The notes beneath the pieces were generated by a model that had not been told where the DNA came from, did no database searches, and saw nothing but the letters and a program-made list of their open reading frames with translations. Both the position numbers and the translations under genes were made by a program. A DNA stretch of 64,000 nucleotides from Bacteroidales bacterium (GTDB lineage: Bacteria > Bacteroidota > Bacteroidia > Bacteroidales > WCHB1-69), in assembly GCA_017525505.1 (NCBI GenBank), contig JAFXSR010000012.1, positions 1 to 64,000 of the forward strand, in the 5' to 3' direction. Shown in pieces: positions 60,219 to 64,000 of the stretch. The first letter of the stretch is position 1; each line of letters opens with the position of its first letter.

Positions 60219-62675
60219 TTACCTGAGCTTCGCTCCTGCTTCGCGCTCGTAGGCGGCAATGAGTTTGTTCATCACCTTGTTGATTTCCTCTTCGGTCAGC
60301 GTTTTTTCAGGATGCTGCAAGACGAAATTCAAAGCGTATGATTTCTTGCCTTTCTCAATCTTGTCGCCCTCGTAAACATCAAACAGGGTGATGTTCTTTA
60401 ACAGTTTCGATCCATATTTGAAGCCGATTTCCTCCAATGTCTTGTAGCTGACATTCTCGTCGATGATGAGTGCCAAGTCGCGTTTCACAGCGGGGAAGGC
60501 GGGGATGCTGCGGTAGTTGACCTCTGCTTCGCAGGCGGCATACAGGGTGGTGGTGTTCAATTCCGCATAGTACACGGGCTTTTTAATGCCGAAGTATTTC
60601 AGGATGTGTGCTTGTACTTGGCCGATACGTGCCAGTACTTCGCCATTCATGCGGTAAACCACCTTGTTGAACAGGTCGCTGCTGTTTTCCGTGCTGGTTT
60701 CAATCTGGCCGGCAGGAATATTAATCTTGGAAAAAATATTGTTGATGATGTTTTTGAGGTAGAACAAATCCAGCTCCTTGGCGGTGAAATTCCAGATGTC
60801 CTCGAATATTTTGCCGGTGGCGAAGAGGGTAAGGTATTCTTTTTCAAGGTAGCGCTCGGTAACAGGGGCGTCCTTGGCACTTTCAGGATTGAGGTGGTAG
60901 GTCTTGCCAAACTCAAACAATCGCAGGGAGTTCTGCTTGTTGTTGAGGTTGCGGGCAATGTTCTCCAAACCCGAGAACAGCAAAGTCTGACGCAACACAC
61001 CTAACTCACTGCTGAGCGGATTCATCAGTTTGACGGTCTCCGCCTCGTTGATGAAGTCGAATTTCTGGGCGTATTCGGCTTTGGTAAGCGAGTTGTTCAT
61101 TACTTCATAAAAGCCGGCATCCGCCAAATAGGTTGAGATTTTCTTCTGCAACTTGCGGGCAGAGTGGCTGTCATGATCCGTCATCGGATAATGCAGGATA
61201 CTCGGGATTTCGATATTGTTGTAACCATAGATCCTCAGAATCTCTTCAATCAGGTCAATCGGGCGGGTGACATCCACACGGTAAAGCGGGACGGTGACCA
61301 ACAGTTGTTCCTCGCCGGAAGCTTGCACCTCCATGCCCAAGAGCATGAGGATGTGGTTCACCACATGTTTGTCGATTTTCTTGCCAGCCACCTTGTTGAT
61401 TTCGTCGTAGCGGAGGGGGATTCTCGGATGAGCAATTTCGGTGGGGTAGATGTCCACGATGTCAGAGGTGATGATACCTCCTGTGAGTTCGCGGATCATG
61501 ATGGCGGCACGTTTCAGCGCATAGATGCAGATGTCGGGGTCGCAGCCACGCTCGAAGCGGAAGGAAGCGTCGGTCTTCAAACCATGACGCTTGGCTGTTT
61601 TACGAATGCTGACGGGGTTGAAATAAGCGCTTTCCAAAAACAGTCGCTTGGTATTGTCGGAAACACCAGAGTTGAGACCGCCATATACACCACCGATGCA
61701 CAAGCCGCCCTTGGTGTCACATATCATCAGGTCGTCTTGGCTCAGTTTGATTTCATTACCGTCCAAGGTGGTGAAAGGAGTGCCCTCTTTCAGATTTTTG
61801 ACGATGATTTTCCCTCCCTGGATCTTGTCGGCATCGAAAGCATGCAGTGGCTGGCCTATTTCAAACATGATATACTGGGTGACATCCACCACGTTGTTGA
61901 TGGGACGTACACCGATGGATTTTAAACGATTTTGTAACCATTCAGGGGATTCCTTCACGGTGACATTTTCCAATGTCAGTCCACTATAACGTGGGCATGA
62001 CTTAGAATTTTCAATGGAGATGTCGATGGGGAAGCTGCGCGAGTTGACGTTGAAGTCGAAGTCGTTGGGCAGCATCAGGGCAGAGCAGGGGATGTGGTTG
62101 ATTTCGAGGGCGGCGTGCAGGTCGCGGGCCACACCGTAGTGCGAAATAGCATCGCTACGGTTGGGGGTGAGGCCAATCTCGAAAATCCAGTCCGATTCCA
62201 CCTTGAATAGCTTGGCGGCGGGAGTGCCTACCACTGTCTCAGGCGGCAGCACCATGATGCCGTCGTGGGAAGAGCCCACGCCAATCTCGTCTTCGGCGCA
62301 AATCATGCCTTCGGAAACCACTCCTCTCAGCTTCGATTTTTTGATGGTGAAGGACTCGTCACCATTATACAGTACCGTGCCGATGGTGGCCACAATGACC
62401 TTCTGTCCCTGTGCCACGTTGGGGGCACCGCAAACAATGTTCAGCGGGGTCTCTCCGCCCACATTTACGGTGGTGACATGCAGGTGGTCGGAGTCTGGAT
62501 GCGGTTCGCAGGTGAGCACCTCGCCTACCACCAGACCTTTCAGTCCGCCTTTGATAGTTTCGTATTCTTCCAAACCTTCAACCTCTAAACCGCAATCGGT
62601 CAAATATTTACCTGCTTCTTCGGCACTGAGGTCGCATTTCACATATTGCTTCAGCCAATTATAAGAAATCTTCAT
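60219..62675 (-). CDS. pheT: Phenylalanine--tRNA ligase beta subunit
   Basis: 818 residues from ATG 62675 (MKISYNWLKQYVKC); an upstream in-frame start lies before the promoter (62699-62706) and is rejected. tRNA-binding domain (about 40-150, VVGEVLTCEPHPDSDHLHV), B3/B4 domain, B5 domain (about 405-475), catalytic-like core, and a C-terminal anticodon-binding FDX domain (about 725-818). It works with PheS as an alpha2beta2 enzyme; pheS is not in this window. Confidence 0.96.
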   Translation of the reverse strand: MKISYNWLKQYVKCDLSAEEAGKYLTDCGLEVEGLEEYETIKGGLKGLVVGEVLTCEPHPDSDHLHVTTVNVGGETPLNIVCGAPNVAQGQKVIVATIGTVLYNGDESFTIKKSKLRGVVSEGMICAEDEIGVGSSHDGIMVLPPETVVGTPAAKLFKVESDWIFEIGLTPNRSDAISHYGVARDLHAALEINHIPCSALMLPNDFDFNVNSRSFPIDISIENSKSCPRYSGLTLENVTVKESPEWLQNRLKSIGVRPINNVVDVTQYIMFEIGQPLHAFDADKIQGGKIIVKNLKEGTPFTTLDGNEIKLSQDDLMICDTKGGLCIGGVYGGLNSGVSDNTKRLFLESAYFNPVSIRKTAKRHGLKTDASFRFERGCDPDICIYALKRAAIMIRELTGGIITSDIVDIYPTEIAHPRIPLRYDEINKVAGKKIDKHVVNHILMLLGMEVQASGEEQLLVTVPLYRVDVTRPIDLIEEILRIYGYNNIEIPSILHYPMTDHDSHSARKLQKKISTYLADAGFYEVMNNSLTKAEYAQKFDFINEAETVKLMNPLSSELGVLRQTLLFSGLENIARNLNNKQNSLRLFEFGKTYHLNPESAKDAPVTERYLEKEYLTLFATGKIFEDIWNFTAKELDLFYLKNIINNIFSKINIPAGQIETSTENSSDLFNKVVYRMNGEVLARIGQVQAHILKYFGIKKPVYYAELNTTTLYAACEAEVNYRSIPAFPAVKRDLALIIDENVSYKTLEEIGFKYGSKLLKNITLFDVYEGDKIEKGKKSYALNFVLQHPEKTLTEEEINKVMNKLIAAYEREAGAKLR

Positions 62676-62698
62676 TGAGTTGTATTTTAATAAGCTTG

Positions 62699-62706
62699 CA
62701 AAGATA
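62699..62706 (-). promoter_or_regulatory. Promoter core for pheT
   Basis: Minus strand TATCTTTG followed by CAAGC, 23 bases before ATG 62675. It fixes the start. Confidence 0.65.
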
Positions 62707-62711
62707 CAAAA

Positions 62712-62930
62712 AAATAGCAAATGTGCAAATGAGTAAATTAGCAAATGATTTAATTTTTAATGTGCCAATTAACAATGTGCTAATATGCCAATTCTTATTT
62801 GAATTTCACCTATAATTTGAAAAAAATATGTATTTTTGCTTTTTCTAATCCGTAATTTCAAATCTTCTAATCTTCTAACCTTCTAACCTTTTAACCCTCT
62901 AACCATCCTAACCCATTAACCTCCAATCAA
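62712..62930. repeat. AT-rich words and CCTTCTAAC-type simple repeat
   Basis: AAATTAGCAAATG, GTGCCAATTAACAATGTGC (62712-62792), then TCTTCTAACCTTCTAACC and relatives (about 62864-62925). A promoter core TATTTTTG lies between them at 62831-62838. Confidence 0.55.
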
Positions 62931-62937
62931 AAAAAAC

Positions 62938-64000
62938 ATGAAAAGAAAAACCACTATCCTTATCGTCACGTTTCTCTCTGCGCTGGCTTCCTTCGCCCAG
63001 AATCCCATTCCGGCCCATTTCGACGAATGCGTTGATTTGGTGGCTACAGTGTGGCGGCTTTCCGGTGCCCATGAATACAGTCGCTGCGACGTTCCTAACT
63101 ATGCGCATGAGCTTGATTCCGTTTTCGCAGCCTACAAAGAGCACCCTGTTGTACAGCTGGCCCGTCAATATCCGCAGGAATCAGGAATCGGTTACGACGC
63201 GGTTGCTTCGTATGGTTTGCATCTGACCATGACGGAAAACGGCGATATTGTGCTCAACGACAATTTCGCGGAAGGAGGCGATGCCTCTTTCGACCGTTGG
63301 ACTGAGCGGCAGAAAAAGGATTTTTTGGAACCGCTGAACGATTTTTATCGCACTTCCCATTTCCACGACTGGTACTTGAGGAAAAAAGACTTCCATGCGC
63401 AGGTTGAGGAGGCGTTCAACGCCATCAATGAGAAGGTGGACTACAGCTGGTTCAGCAGCTATTTCGGTCCCCAAAGCGGCAGTAGCTTCCGCATTGTGCT
63501 CAGTCTGCTGGTGGGTCCGAATAATTACGGGTGTAGTGCCCGATTGAAAGATGGTAGTAACGCTTTGAGTCCTGTCATCGGCTGTTGTCAGCTTGATGAG
63601 AACGGGGAGATATTCTACAATGCGAACGCTGTGTTGCCCATTGTTATCCACGAGTTTTGCCACCATTACTGCAATCCGCTGAACGACCAATTCTGGCCGT
63701 TGATGGGCAAATCCGCTGAAAAGGTGTATAAGGAGAGAGAAGAGCAAATGCGGAAATCCGCCTACGGCTCGGCACAGATTATGATGAATGAGACATTTGT
63801 CCGTGCTTCGGTAATCCGCTATATGAAAACGCACTATCCGCAACTCGATGAATCCGCACTTATCAAATCGGAGGAAGAACAGGGTTTTATTCTTACCCAA
63901 ACTCTGTGCAATGCACTGAAACAGTACGAACAGCAGCGTGACAAGTATGCTACGATGACCGACTTCATGCCTGTTTATGCCCAATCCATCAACGACTTTG
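62938..64000 (+). CDS. DUF4932-like secreted zinc metalloprotease candidate (3' end outside window)
   Basis: At least 354 residues; the frame is still open at the window edge. Signal peptide (about 1-21, ASFAQN). A zincin motif HEFCH (His238, Glu239, His242) is followed 43 residues after His242 by NETFVRA (Glu285), a plausible third ligand. The central part (about 60-230) fits the DUF4932 layout. It would be an exported metallopeptidase. The predicted promoter core is at 62831-62838. Confidence 0.7.
   Translation, partial: MKRKTTILIVTFLSALASFAQNPIPAHFDECVDLVATVWRLSGAHEYSRCDVPNYAHELDSVFAAYKEHPVVQLARQYPQESGIGYDAVASYGLHLTMTENGDIVLNDNFAEGGDASFDRWTERQKKDFLEPLNDFYRTSHFHDWYLRKKDFHAQVEEAFNAINEKVDYSWFSSYFGPQSGSSFRIVLSLLVGPNNYGCSARLKDGSNALSPVIGCCQLDENGEIFYNANAVLPIVIHEFCHHYCNPLNDQFWPLMGKSAEKVYKEREEQMRKSAYGSAQIMMNETFVRASVIRYMKTHYPQLDESALIKSEEEQGFILTQTLCNALKQYEQQRDKYATMTDFMPVYAQSINDF

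Overview
This 64 kb window comes from a member of the Bacteroidota, most likely an uncultured gut- or rumen-type Bacteroidales. Evidence: many genes are preceded by the Bacteroidota promoter core TAnnTTTG (GTATTTTTGC or GTACTTTTGC forms); there are type IX secretion (T9SS) parts and cargo (PorQ, a T9SS plug-like protein, a gingipain-like C25 protease, C-terminal sorting domains); the primary sigma factor is short and lacks region 1.1; and several neighbourhoods are typical of the phylum (ftsX-DUF3098-uppP-truB; DUF4271-hemD-rnpA-yidD; tRNA-Thr-tuf-tRNA-Trp). Most of the window is ordinary core chromosome.

Layout. 0-6.5 kb: a composite intergenic repeat, then a co-directional run of an ECF sigma factor, a zinc-less anti-sigma-like membrane protein, a secreted transglutaminase-like protein, two LPP20-like envelope proteins and a repeat lipoprotein. 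6.5-12 kb: an AT-rich DUF2971 gene and a 1516-residue BspA-like/InlB-repeat surface protein with a T9SS tail. 12-13.4 kb: a truncated ORF6N/phospholipase-D-like gene and a second composite repeat. 13.4-30.8 kb: housekeeping (ftsX, uppP, truB, an M16 protease, an ECF sigma pair, 5-formyl-THF ligase, hemD, rnpA, yidD, the primary sigma factor, asnS, an rRNA methyltransferase, a DUF4292 lipoprotein). 30.9-36.0 kb: an accessory, partly ruined island with a Panacea-type toxin-antitoxin pair, two unrelated genes that both end in SHOCT domains, duplicated scraps of a possible phage-type gene, a 125-bp direct repeat and an acyltransferase pseudogene. 36-41.5 kb: aminopeptidase P, lptB, rfbD, tRNA-Thr, tuf, tRNA-Trp. 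41.9-49.7 kb: a tight run YD-like-radA-porQ-C25 protease-surE-small membrane protein. 49.8-64 kb: a frameshifted FISUMP surface protein, a ROK kinase, a T9SS plug-like protein, a PHP-domain protein, GT39, an LptF/G permease, YitT, a one-domain RibF, pheT, and the start of a DUF4932-like zinc-metalloprotease candidate.

How genes work together: ftsX/uppP/lptB/LptF-G/GT39/rfbD serve envelope building; PorQ and the plug-like protein would export and attach the CTD proteins at 7.4, 23.5 and 45.3 kb; two ECF sigma units (0.9 and 21 kb) each sit next to a membrane partner.

The most striking feature outside the genes is the density of short intergenic repeats. There are at least four classes: 28-30 bp palindromes of the TGTAGAGACG type, two of which lie inside coding sequence; hairpin arrays whose stems vary in a compensatory way around a fixed CAC/GTG core; AT-rich TTTGCTAATT/TTAGCACATT words; and a roughly 270 bp composite element in two inverted copies. 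No CRISPR array, rRNA operon or complete mobile element is visible. All function calls are by reading the sequence; no search was run.
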